A stretch of 64,000 bases of DNA from Bryobacterales bacterium. Lineage in GTDB: Bacteria > Acidobacteriota > Terriglobia > Bryobacterales > Bryobacteraceae. The DNA is taken from assembly GCA_003170295.1 (NCBI GenBank), contig PNAJ01000156.1, positions 1-64,000 of the forward strand, in the 5' to 3' direction. The notes beneath the pieces were generated by a model, which saw only the letters and a program-made list of their open reading frames with translations, was not told where the DNA came from and did no database searches. This document shows, one piece after another, positions 32,894-40,884 of this stretch; the first letter of the stretch is position 1; the number at the start of each line of letters is the position of its first letter. A program made the position numbers and the translations under genes.

Positions 32894-33865
32894 GTGCCCT
32901 TCCCCATTCATCGAAAACGCCGCCTGCGCGTGTCGGAACCGATGCGCAGCCTGGTTCGCGAGACCCATCTCGAACCTTCGCAGTTCGTTCTGCCTCTATT
33001 TGCCTGCCCTGGCGAGGGAGTTCGCAAGGAAATCAGCTCGATGCCGGGAAATTTTCAGCTCTCCATTGACGAGCTGGTGAAGGAGTGCGAGGCGACGTTC
33101 TCATTGGGCGTCGGAGGAGTGATCCTGTTCGGCATTCCCGACGCGAAGGACGATCTCGCCTCGGGCGCTTATGACGAAAATGGCATCGTGCAGCGCGCCG
33201 TTCGCGCGGTAAAAAGCGCCGTGCCGCGTCTGATCGTCATCACCGATGTCTGCAATTGTGAATATACCAGCCACGGCCATTGCGGCAAGATCGTCAATGG
33301 CGAAGTGGACAACGACGCGACCCTCGGCTGGCTGGCCGCGGCAGCCGTGTCTCACGCCCGCGCGGGCGCCGATATCGTGGCGCCATCCGACATGATGGAC
33401 GGCCGCGTCGCTGCGATCCGCCATTCGCTTGACGAGTACGGATTCGCCAATACGCCGATCCTGGCCTACGCCGCGAAATTTGCATCGGTCTTTTACGGGC
33501 CATTTCGCGAGGCCGCCGAATCCACACCCCAGTTCGGAGACCGCCGCAGTTATCAGATGGACCCTCCCAACGCCCGCGAAGCGATGCACGAAATGGAACT
33601 CGATCTGGAAGAGGGCGCGGATATGCTGATGGTGAAACCAGCCATGCCCTATCTCGACCTGATACGCATGGCTCGCGATCGGTTCCCGGTTCCGATTGGC
33701 GCCTATCAGGTATCGGGCGAATTCAGCATGATCGTGGCTGCGGCGCGCAACGGATGGCTCGATCTGGATCGCGCCATGATGGAGTCGTTGACCTCGATCC
33801 GCCGCGCGGGCGCCGATATTATTCTCACGTATTTCGCCAAAGACGCCGCTCGCGTACTCGCCTAG
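32894..33865 (+). CDS. hemB: Delta-aminolevulinic acid dehydratase (porphobilinogen synthase)
   Basis: About 323 residues from the GTG at 32894. HemB joins two 5-aminolevulinates into porphobilinogen in heme synthesis. The zinc site is present as DVCNCEYTSHGHCG, and both catalytic lysines are seen (AYAAKFASVFYGPFR and MLMVKPAMPYLDL). An ATG at 32885 and one at 32846 are in frame, but a consensus TATAAT covers 32881-32886. That places the mRNA start at about the GTG, so I chose it. No other heme genes are in the window. Confidence 0.95.
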   Translation: MPFPIHRKRRLRVSEPMRSLVRETHLEPSQFVLPLFACPGEGVRKEISSMPGNFQLSIDELVKECEATFSLGVGGVILFGIPDAKDDLASGAYDENGIVQRAVRAVKSAVPRLIVITDVCNCEYTSHGHCGKIVNGEVDNDATLGWLAAAAVSHARAGADIVAPSDMMDGRVAAIRHSLDEYGFANTPILAYAAKFASVFYGPFREAAESTPQFGDRRSYQMDPPNAREAMHEMELDLEEGADMLMVKPAMPYLDLIRMARDRFPVPIGAYQVSGEFSMIVAAARNGWLDLDRAMMESLTSIRRAGADIILTYFAKDAARVLA

Positions 33866-33926
33866 GAATCCCTGGGCTATGCCACGGGGATGTCTACTCG
33901 GTTCTGGCTACTGTTAGAGTGTTTCC

Positions 33927-34628
33927 GTGACAGCCTCGAAACTCGAACACTGGGCCGGCCTCCTGGCCGTGCTCAACCTGGCGATGATCGCCATCTTATT
34001 AGGCCGTCCTTATTTTTCCAACGCCTCGCATCCGGTGCGCGGTATCTCCAATCCCGGGCTGGCCATGGAAGTGGTGCGCAACATCGCCGAAGTCGACGCG
34101 ATTTTGAGCGACGCCCCCAGTCCTGACCGTGAAGTGATGCGCATCAAGCAATACGCCGACTTCGGATTCATCGGCTGCTATGCCGCTCTCCTTGTGGTGA
34201 TGGCGATGCTGCTCGCCCGCGAAAACCGCATGATCGCAATCGCCGCTGGCGCTCTAGGTGTGATCGCCGCCCTGTGCGACGTGATCGAAAACGTGGGCAT
34301 CCTGCGGATCGTCGACGTCGATCTCCTTCACACCACGCAAGTCATGATTAATGCCATCCGCTACCCGAGCCTCGTGAAATGGGCGCTCGCTTCGCTCTCT
34401 CTCGGCTTGCTCGCGATGCTTCTGCTGCGGTCGCGGAGCATTGGGCTTCGCATTGTCGGAGCGCTAAATCTTATAGCCGCAATGCTAGGGCTGTACGGGA
34501 TTTACGACAACGTTTTTCTGGGTTGGTCGGGGCTTCCGATGCTGGGCGGGTTTCTCGGTTTGGCCATTCTGTACTTCCGTCCCCAGCGGCGCGACGTTCA
34601 GCGTAACTCCCGATCCTACGGGGATTAG
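33927..34628 (+). CDS. Integral membrane protein, unknown function
   Basis: 233 residues with six or seven predicted helices (AGLLAVLNLAMIAILLG, FIGCYAALLVVMAMLLA, AIAAGALGVIAALCDVIENV and others). No motif recognised. The GTG at 33927 is preceded by TAGAGT exactly six bases away and has no ribosome site. The last 144 bases overlap, on the opposite strand, the end of the 665-residue secreted protein gene. Its final ~48 residues (which include RPQRRDVQRNSRSYGD) may therefore be shaped by the other gene. Confidence 0.7.
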   Translation: MTASKLEHWAGLLAVLNLAMIAILLGRPYFSNASHPVRGISNPGLAMEVVRNIAEVDAILSDAPSPDREVMRIKQYADFGFIGCYAALLVVMAMLLARENRMIAIAAGALGVIAALCDVIENVGILRIVDVDLLHTTQVMINAIRYPSLVKWALASLSLGLLAMLLLRSRSIGLRIVGALNLIAAMLGLYGIYDNVFLGWSGLPMLGGFLGLAILYFRPQRRDVQRNSRSYGD

Positions 34629-36482
34629 AGCTTCCGACGAGTAGGAATCGGGACCCTCGATGTCGAGAAGATTGTCCCCGGCGGTGAGTCCCGTTGGAAT
34701 CGTAATGTTGAGTTGATAGAGCCCTGTTAATCCCGGCGCGAGCCCCGAATAAAGCACCGTTGCCGTGGTGCCTCCGACGAGCGCAGCGATCGTATTAGTA
34801 GTGGTGTTCAGGCTGCTCGCGTCAGAGGAGCCGGGATATCCGTCTTGAATCGGCGGAAACACGCCGCCCAATCCTGTTAGATATACCGAAATGCTTTCGC
34901 CTGGCTGAGCCGGACTTTTCTCCGTCACCAAGGAATAATCGGAGTGGAGCGCAGCGGCAACGCTGATCCCGTTCGCCGGCGACGTGAGGACTCCCGGAGT
35001 CGTCGAATTCACGAACTCCGTAACCGTATTCGACGCGACCCCGTTGTTTTTCACCTGAATCGTCGCGATGGGATACGTGCTCACCGCATACGGCACAATC
35101 GCCGAGATCTGCGTCGGGCTCACATAATAGAGCGGCGCGGCAATGCCGTCAATGAACACTTGCACGCTAGGATTACCCAGTTTGTTGGGAAAAATCGTCG
35201 TCGTCGCCTGCGCAAAACTTGGGGCAAGATTCGTGCCGAACAGCGTGATCAATTCTCCCGGCGAAATGCCCGTGGTGAACGGTGCGTAGCTCCCCGCATT
35301 CAGCACGCCTACCGGATTGAGATACACCCCCGTTCCGCTGAAACCAGGCGCGGCGAGTGCGACGTCGATTCCCAGATATGGCGGGATTCCGAATCCAATG
35401 CGGACGTTGCCTCCGTTTCCGATGGTGTAGCTGGTGTAAGGATCGCTATACGCTCCGGCCCCCGGAGTCGCAAGGCTGCCAGTGGTGACCGCGCTATAGG
35501 TGCCGCTGAAGACCGACGAAAAAATCCGCGAATGCTGGATCACGGTGCCGTTACTCAAGCTGAAAGATCCGTAATACGTGTCCAGATCCAAAGCACCGGA
35601 AGAGATTTGCGTCGCATCGCTATAGACACCCGCGTTGTAGTAGAGCGAACTGCTCAGCAGTTGCGGCGCGCCTCCCGAGGTAGTGCGCACGCCGATCAGC
35701 ATGTCGAATCCGTTGGGCGATCCTCCGAACACAAAATTGCCGTCCGGCGAGAAGTACAGGTACTCCTGTCCATTCACCAGCGACAGCGTATTCTGATTGG
35801 CTGCCGGGAAAGTGATCACCATCGCGCCGTTGCTCGAAATGTACTTCACGTTCGAAGCCACCTGTCCCGTCACAGTCGTGCCGTTCCCAGCAAAATAGCC
35901 GCGGATGCTCACATTCCCCAGGCTCCCCGCGCCATTCGGATTCATCGTGAATTGCGCGTCCTCGAATGCCCCGACCGTCGAGCTGGAGTAGTTCACGTAC
36001 GACATCGCGTACGAGCCTGAAAAATAGGGAACCGTCGGCGCGGGCGAGGGGATCAGGCCGGCGATGAACAGGTCGTTAAAACTGCCAGCCTCCGTACAGC
36101 TTCCGATAAAGATGCCGTTCGCGACCATCCCTCGAATCACCGATCCGCTCTGCAGAGGATGCGAAAGGAAGCCGAAGCCGCCCGCGCCGATGGAGTATGT
36201 TCCGGAAATCGATACACTGGGGTTGAGCCCGTTCACTCCATCCAGATACGCCGCCGCGATGGTATAGGTTCCGGTCCCGCTGAAGTTGATCGTGCCGTAG
36301 AGCGCGACCGCATCGCTCAGCGCTCCGCCGTTGCTGGCGGTCGCCACCCACGCCACTTCGCGGAAATAATAGGTGCCGCTGAGCATACTATCTCCGCTCG
36401 AATCCCACACCGGCGTCTGCGCAAACGCCTGCCAACCGGTCAAAATCGAGAACAGAAAAGCCGCACGTCCAAGTCTCATCAT
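34485..36482 (-). CDS. Secreted protein with TIGR03437-like C-terminal domain
   Basis: 665 residues. Signal peptide (LGRAAFLFSILTGWQAFAQ), then ~380 residues of beta-rich Ser/Thr/Gly sequence, then the Solibacter-type domain at ~390-630. That domain opens GVLNAGSYAPFTTGISPGEL and contains ITLFGTNLAP and SPTQISAIVPYAV. The usual domain end (EALIPVGSG) is followed by ~35 extra, basic residues that read antisense into the neighbouring membrane gene. An ancestral stop may have been lost. The domain is an immunoglobulin-like fold of unknown role, frequent in Solibacter. Confidence 0.88.
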   Translation of the reverse strand: MMRLGRAAFLFSILTGWQAFAQTPVWDSSGDSMLSGTYYFREVAWVATASNGGALSDAVALYGTINFSGTGTYTIAAAYLDGVNGLNPSVSISGTYSIGAGGFGFLSHPLQSGSVIRGMVANGIFIGSCTEAGSFNDLFIAGLIPSPAPTVPYFSGSYAMSYVNYSSSTVGAFEDAQFTMNPNGAGSLGNVSIRGYFAGNGTTVTGQVASNVKYISSNGAMVITFPAANQNTLSLVNGQEYLYFSPDGNFVFGGSPNGFDMLIGVRTTSGGAPQLLSSSLYYNAGVYSDATQISSGALDLDTYYGSFSLSNGTVIQHSRIFSSVFSGTYSAVTTGSLATPGAGAYSDPYTSYTIGNGGNVRIGFGIPPYLGIDVALAAPGFSGTGVYLNPVGVLNAGSYAPFTTGISPGELITLFGTNLAPSFAQATTTIFPNKLGNPSVQVFIDGIAAPLYYVSPTQISAIVPYAVSTYPIATIQVKNNGVASNTVTEFVNSTTPGVLTSPANGISVAAALHSDYSLVTEKSPAQPGESISVYLTGLGGVFPPIQDGYPGSSDASSLNTTTNTIAALVGGTTATVLYSGLAPGLTGLYQLNITIPTGLTAGDNLLDIEGPDSYSSEALIPVGSGVTLNVAPLGTEVQNGQTEKPAQHRKPRPTQKNVVVNPVQP

Positions 36483-36558
36483 GTTGTACGACGCACCCCA
36501 CCGTAGGAACGTTGCTTTTACATCTGAGGTTTACCACATCGGGAGGGAATGGAATGGT

Positions 36559-36632
36559 GCGCTCGCCGCGATTCGAACGCGGGACCTCTTCCTTCGGAGG
36601 GAAGCGCTCTATCCAGACTGAGCTACGAGCGC
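36559..36632 (-). tRNA. tRNA-Arg (anticodon CCG)
   Basis: 74 bases on the minus strand. Acceptor arm GCGCTCG/CGAGCGC (seven pairs), D stem GCTC/GAGC, and anticodon stem CTTCC/GGAAG with loop CTCCGAA, giving anticodon CCG for CGG codons. T arm CCGCG-TTCGAAT-CGCGG. The CCA end is not encoded. Frames crossing this site are spurious. Confidence 0.96.
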
Positions 36633-36679
36633 GCTTTTCAAATCCTACCACGGACGCGCGTCAGTAAGCGGACAAATGC

Positions 36680-36706
36680 TACCGAGCCGTGACCACAGGG
36701 AGCGGG
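36680..36706 (+). repeat. Interspersed repeat, family 2, copy 4
   Basis: CTACCGAGCCGTGACCACAG followed by GGAGCGG. Same orientation as 10204-10230 and reverse of 16298-16331 and 26095-26130. It lies just 5' of the tRNA on its strand. Confidence 0.75.
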
Positions 36707-36733
36707 GTTTCGAGAGCCTTTTCAGCGCCAGTT

Positions 36734-36946
36734 CTAATTCTGCGCTCGAAACTCAATCGACGGCCACTGCGCCGCGAATTCCTTTGCGTGCTGATCGCAA
36801 ACCTGTCCCGGATGCGAGCTCTGCGTACTGTGCTCTCCATAGAACATATAGTCGGTCTCCCAAAGCGCCGTCTTCTTGCAGTGGTCGCACAGGTTCTTGG
36901 GATTGGCATGGATGGCGGCGATCCGATGCCCGTAAGAATCTTTCAT
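36734..36946 (-). CDS. Small zinc-ribbon-like protein
   Basis: 70 residues from the ATG at 36946, which has AAAGGAG nine bases upstream. A CxxC pair (LCDHCKKTALW) and a third Cys with a His (GQVCDQHAKEF) suggest a single metal site. The protein has no signal. The longer frame to 37060 is ruled out by the strong ribosome site and by family-like size. Function unknown; a nucleic-acid or protein contact role is common for such ribbons. Confidence 0.72.
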   Translation of the reverse strand: MKDSYGHRIAAIHANPKNLCDHCKKTALWETDYMFYGEHSTQSSHPGQVCDQHAKEFAAQWPSIEFRAQN

Positions 36947-37039
36947 GTTAATTAGCTCCTTTGACGAAAGCGGGCGAGTGCTGCAGGCGGGGGGACCCTC
37001 GCCGGATCCCACCTCTACAGTGACACAATATGACCTAGC

Positions 37040-37630
37040 GTGCCCGGCCTCCTCCAACAATTCGGCTCCATCGACATTTATCTATTCGACCAGCTCCTTC
37101 GCGGCCGCATCGCTCCGGGAATGCGAATCTTCGATGCAGGCTGTGGATTCGGCCGCAACCTCGTCTATTTTCTGAACGAAGGCTATGAAGTCTTCGGCGT
37201 GGATCAGGACCCGCAAGCCATCGCGTCCATTCATGACGCGCTCCCGCCTGGCAACTTCCGCAACGAGGACATCGAGCGAATGTCTTTTCCCGACGCCTTC
37301 GCCGATGTGGTCCTGAGCAGTGCCGTGCTCCATTTCGCGCGCGACGACGATCACTTCCAAGCCATGCTGCGCGGGACTTGGCGCGCCTTGAAACCGGGCG
37401 GCATGCTGTTTTGCCGCTTGGCGTCCTCGATTGGTATCGAAAAACAGATTACTCGCGTCGCCGGACGAAGGTTCCTTCTCCCGGACGGATCCGAGCGCTA
37501 TTTGGTCGACGAAGCGCTTTTATGCGCCCTCACACAAGAACTCGGCGGACATTTACTGGACCCATTAAAGACAACAGTCGTTCAGAATCAACGCTCTATG
37601 ACCACATGGATTGTGCGAAAAGACATCTGA
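37040..37630 (+). CDS. SAM-dependent methyltransferase (class I)
   Basis: 196 residues, the Rossmann type. Motif I is IFDAGCGFGRNL (SAM binding), the acidic end of strand 2 is VFGVDQD, and motif IV is VVLSSAVLHF. The motif after it, WRALKPGGMLFCRL, is typical of the Methyltransf_11 group. Substrate unknown. The GTG at 37040 has TATGAC five bases upstream, a weaker case of the leaderless pattern. It is divergent from the small zinc-ribbon gene. Confidence 0.9.
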   Translation: MPGLLQQFGSIDIYLFDQLLRGRIAPGMRIFDAGCGFGRNLVYFLNEGYEVFGVDQDPQAIASIHDALPPGNFRNEDIERMSFPDAFADVVLSSAVLHFARDDDHFQAMLRGTWRALKPGGMLFCRLASSIGIEKQITRVAGRRFLLPDGSERYLVDEALLCALTQELGGHLLDPLKTTVVQNQRSMTTWIVRKDI

Positions 37631-37738
37631 TCTGCTCGTATGGCGATTCTTCCTTAATAAAGACACTCTTTTAGTCATATATTTAGATGAATCCTTTCTT
37701 CGCGCCCGCCGTCAATAAGATTCATAAGGGGTTGTCTC

Positions 37739-40700
37739 ATGATTAATTTGCGTCGTGTTTATCCGGCGATATTCGCCGTTTCTTTTCTTCTGGCGGGCGG
37801 TCTGATTGTGGCGCAATCTACCGGAAGCATCGGTGGTACCGTCTTTGACGCCGCCGGCTCGGTTGTACCCAACGCGAGCGTCAGCGTTCGCAGCCAGGCC
37901 ACGGGCGAGGAGCACGTCACCAGAACCGATGTGGCTGGAATTTACCTGGTGCCATCGCTCCCGGTCGGAACCTATCGCGTCGAGGTGAAATCCGCAGGCT
38001 TTCAGACGACGGCGGCCACCGGCGTCGAACTGTCGGTCGGCAGCACCATCCGGCAGGACTTTACATTGAAGGTTGGCACCGTTATTGACACGGTTGAAGT
38101 CTCCGGCGCGGCTCCGTTGATCGACTCCAGCACGGTTACGCTCGGAAGTATCGTCAACCAGCGCACCGTACAGGAGATCCCTCTCAATGGCCGCCATTTT
38201 ATCGACCTTTCCTTGCTCACCGTCGGCACCGTTACTCCGCCGGTCAATGGATTTCTCACTGCGCCTTTGCGCGGGCAGGGTTCTTTCTCCTTCAACTCAG
38301 CCGGCGCCCGTGAAGATAGCGTCAACTTCATGATCAACGGAATCAACCTGAGCGATCCGAATCAGAACCAGATCACTTTCCAACCGACCATCAACACCAT
38401 CGACGAGTTTAAGATCGACAACTCGACCTTCAGCGCGGAGTATGGCCGCAACTCCGGGTCCATCGTCAATATCGCCACCCGCGCCGGGGAGAACGCATGG
38501 CACGGCGAGGCTTACGAGTATCTCCGTAACGATTGGCTCGACGCCCGCAACTTCTCCAACCCCACCCATGTGACCGTCGCGGGCGCTCTTGCGCCGAATC
38601 CCGAGTCCCAGTTCATTCGCAATCAGTTTGGCGGCGATGGTGGCGGCGCCATTATCAAGAACAAAATGTTCGCCTTTCTCAGCTATGAACAATTGCGCCA
38701 GCGTCAGGCCGTGCCTCTTTCGGCCACCGTCCTGACTGCCGCGCAGCGATCCCAGGCACTGGCATCGAGCGATCCCATCATTCAAAGCTTGTTGCCTCTG
38801 ATCCCGGTCGCCAATTCCGGCACCAACCAATTTGCCGGCTCGGCCAGCGCGCCCGTGAACATAGAACAGGGCACCGTCAACTTCAGCTATTTGCTGAACG
38901 CCGCCCATCGCCTGAACCTCTACTACGCCATCCAACGCGACCAGCGGAATGAGCCGCCCTCCACCGACGGCAACAGCTTCCCTGGCGGAGGCGACCAGCG
39001 CAACGGCCAACGCCAGCTTCTCACTTTCAATGAGGACTGGACCCTCAGCCCGACTCTGACCAATGAATTCCGCGCGGGTGGAAACCGGATTCATATCACG
39101 TTCCTCGCCGATAATGCGGCCGCCGCGCCGGCGTACGGCATCAACAGCGGCGTCACTGCGGCCATTGGACTGCCTCAAATCAGCGTCTCCGGCGCGTTTA
39201 CGTTCGGTGGCGTCGGCGGATTTCCGCAGGGCCGTGGCGACAACGTCGGCTCCGTCTCCGACACGTTGAGCTGGGTGCACGGCAACCACATCGTCAAGTT
39301 CGGCGGCGAGTTCCGCCGTCAAAATTCCGACAACTTCTCCTATACCCCCGGCTCGTTTGGATTCCCCAACATCACCGCTTTCCTGGCCGATCAGGCCAAT
39401 AGTTTTTCGGTCACCAATTCCAATCGCTCCAACCGGACGTACGGAAACTCGCTCGGCGCATTCGTCACCGATACCTGGAAGATCAGGCCGACGTTCACCC
39501 TGACTCTCGGTCTTCGTTATGACTGGTACGGCACACCCACGGAAGCCGAAAGCCGGTTCGTCGTGTTCGATCCCACCACCGACACGCTGCAATACGTCGG
39601 ACAGGGCAGCGGGCCGGGCTTGGCTTATCAGCAGAGCGCTCTCAACTTCGAGCCGCGCGTCGGCGTCGTGTGGGATCCGTTCAAGAACGGAAGAACCGTG
39701 ATCCGCAGCGCCTACGCGATCATGACCGATCAACCGACGCTTGGTCTGGTGACCGGCCTCGCCGGCAATCCGCCTTACGCCTTCCCCGTTTCCTATACAC
39801 CGCCCGCAGGTTCCTTCGTCACTCTGGGCAATGCCTACGGCCTTGCTAATGGTTCCGTCTCTCCGCTGTCGGTCGCGCATAGCTACCATGACGCATACGT
39901 CTCCCAATGGAATTTCAACATCGAGCAGCAGCTTGCCAAGGATTACGCAATGACCGTCAGTTACGTCGGCAGCAAAGGAAGCGATCTCAACGTCGAGCGC
40001 AATTACAATCAGCTCGTCTCGGGCGTTCGACCCTACGCAAAGCTCTCGGCGAGCAGCCCCATCGATCCTGGCCTGGCTCTCACCAACATCAATGTTTATG
40101 AGAGTGTTGGCAATTCCTCTTACCAGGCCCTGTGGCTGACGGCGAAAAAGCATCTCGCGAAGGGCCTCCAGTTCGATGGATCCTACGCCTACTCGAAATC
40201 GATCGACGATAACTCGCGCAACGTCCAGGGCCTCGTGATCCAGGACTCTACCAACGTCCGCGGCGATCGCGGCCTCTCCGATTTCGATGCCCGCAACCGT
40301 TTCGTCCTCAGTGGGATTTATGCGGTGCCGTTTGAACGCAACCGGTTTGCCAGAGGCTGGCAGCTCTCGCTCATCGAGACGCTGCAAAGCGGCAATCCTC
40401 TAAACTTCCGTCTGTCCAACACCTCGTTCGCGGGCGCCGCGACGCTGCGTCCGAACTTGACCGGAAACGTCATTACCGGTTTCACTCCCGCCACCAACGG
40501 CAGCCCGACCTCGATCACTTATATTCAGAATCCTTCGGTGTTCGTGAATCAAGGCACAACCGCCGGAACGGTACTGGGTTTTGGAAGCCTGGGACGCAAC
40601 GTCGTCATCGGTCCGGGTTTCTCCAATCTCGATATTGCAGTCGTCAGAAACATCAGGATCAAGGAGCACCTCAATTTTCAACTCCGCGGCGACGCCTACG

Positions 40701-40846
40701 ATATTCTCAATCACGCGAACTTCACGAGTCCGGTGACCACGATCGGTTCGTCGACGCTCGGCCTGATCACCGGCGGATCGCGCACGCCGGCTGGAGATTT
40801 CGGCAGCTCACGGCAGATCCAGCTTGCTGTAAAACTGCAGTTTTAA
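37739..40846 (+). CDS. TonB-dependent receptor-like protein (Oar type)
   Basis: 1035 residues. Signal peptide (AIFAVSFLLAGGLIVAQ), then a carboxypeptidase-regulatory-like domain at ~25-110 (GTVFDAAGSVVPNASVSVRS), a plug-like region up to ~230 (RTVQEIPLNGRHFIDLSLLT), and a long outer-membrane barrel ending in Phe. This architecture is expanded in Acidobacteriota, probably for uptake of carbohydrate or other polymers. No TonB box is obvious. AAGGGG stands eight bases before the ATG. The two TolC-like genes converge on it from the other strand. Confidence 0.92.
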   Translation: MINLRRVYPAIFAVSFLLAGGLIVAQSTGSIGGTVFDAAGSVVPNASVSVRSQATGEEHVTRTDVAGIYLVPSLPVGTYRVEVKSAGFQTTAATGVELSVGSTIRQDFTLKVGTVIDTVEVSGAAPLIDSSTVTLGSIVNQRTVQEIPLNGRHFIDLSLLTVGTVTPPVNGFLTAPLRGQGSFSFNSAGAREDSVNFMINGINLSDPNQNQITFQPTINTIDEFKIDNSTFSAEYGRNSGSIVNIATRAGENAWHGEAYEYLRNDWLDARNFSNPTHVTVAGALAPNPESQFIRNQFGGDGGGAIIKNKMFAFLSYEQLRQRQAVPLSATVLTAAQRSQALASSDPIIQSLLPLIPVANSGTNQFAGSASAPVNIEQGTVNFSYLLNAAHRLNLYYAIQRDQRNEPPSTDGNSFPGGGDQRNGQRQLLTFNEDWTLSPTLTNEFRAGGNRIHITFLADNAAAAPAYGINSGVTAAIGLPQISVSGAFTFGGVGGFPQGRGDNVGSVSDTLSWVHGNHIVKFGGEFRRQNSDNFSYTPGSFGFPNITAFLADQANSFSVTNSNRSNRTYGNSLGAFVTDTWKIRPTFTLTLGLRYDWYGTPTEAESRFVVFDPTTDTLQYVGQGSGPGLAYQQSALNFEPRVGVVWDPFKNGRTVIRSAYAIMTDQPTLGLVTGLAGNPPYAFPVSYTPPAGSFVTLGNAYGLANGSVSPLSVAHSYHDAYVSQWNFNIEQQLAKDYAMTVSYVGSKGSDLNVERNYNQLVSGVRPYAKLSASSPIDPGLALTNINVYESVGNSSYQALWLTAKKHLAKGLQFDGSYAYSKSIDDNSRNVQGLVIQDSTNVRGDRGLSDFDARNRFVLSGIYAVPFERNRFARGWQLSLIETLQSGNPLNFRLSNTSFAGAATLRPNLTGNVITGFTPATNGSPTSITYIQNPSVFVNQGTTAGTVLGFGSLGRNVVIGPGFSNLDIAVVRNIRIKEHLNFQLRGDAYDILNHANFTSPVTTIGSSTLGLITGGSRTPAGDFGSSRQIQLAVKLQF

Positions 40847-40884
40847 GGTCACTTAAGACCTCCACAACGCACGTTTCGTTGGAT

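Noticed and set aside
34944..36020. 358-codon plus-strand frame opposite the TIGR03437-like gene
   Set aside because: Arg-rich shadow with no domain.
36373..36651. Short frames on both strands across 36559-36632
   Set aside because: They cross the tRNA-Arg gene and have no protein character.
38297..40387. 696-codon minus-strand frame inside the TonB receptor gene
   Set aside because: Shadow frame; the plus frame has clear domains from signal to C-terminal Phe.
40847..40884. Hairpin AGGTC-ACTTAA-GACCT between the TonB receptor and TolC genes as a terminator
   Set aside because: Only five pairs and no U-tract on either strand.
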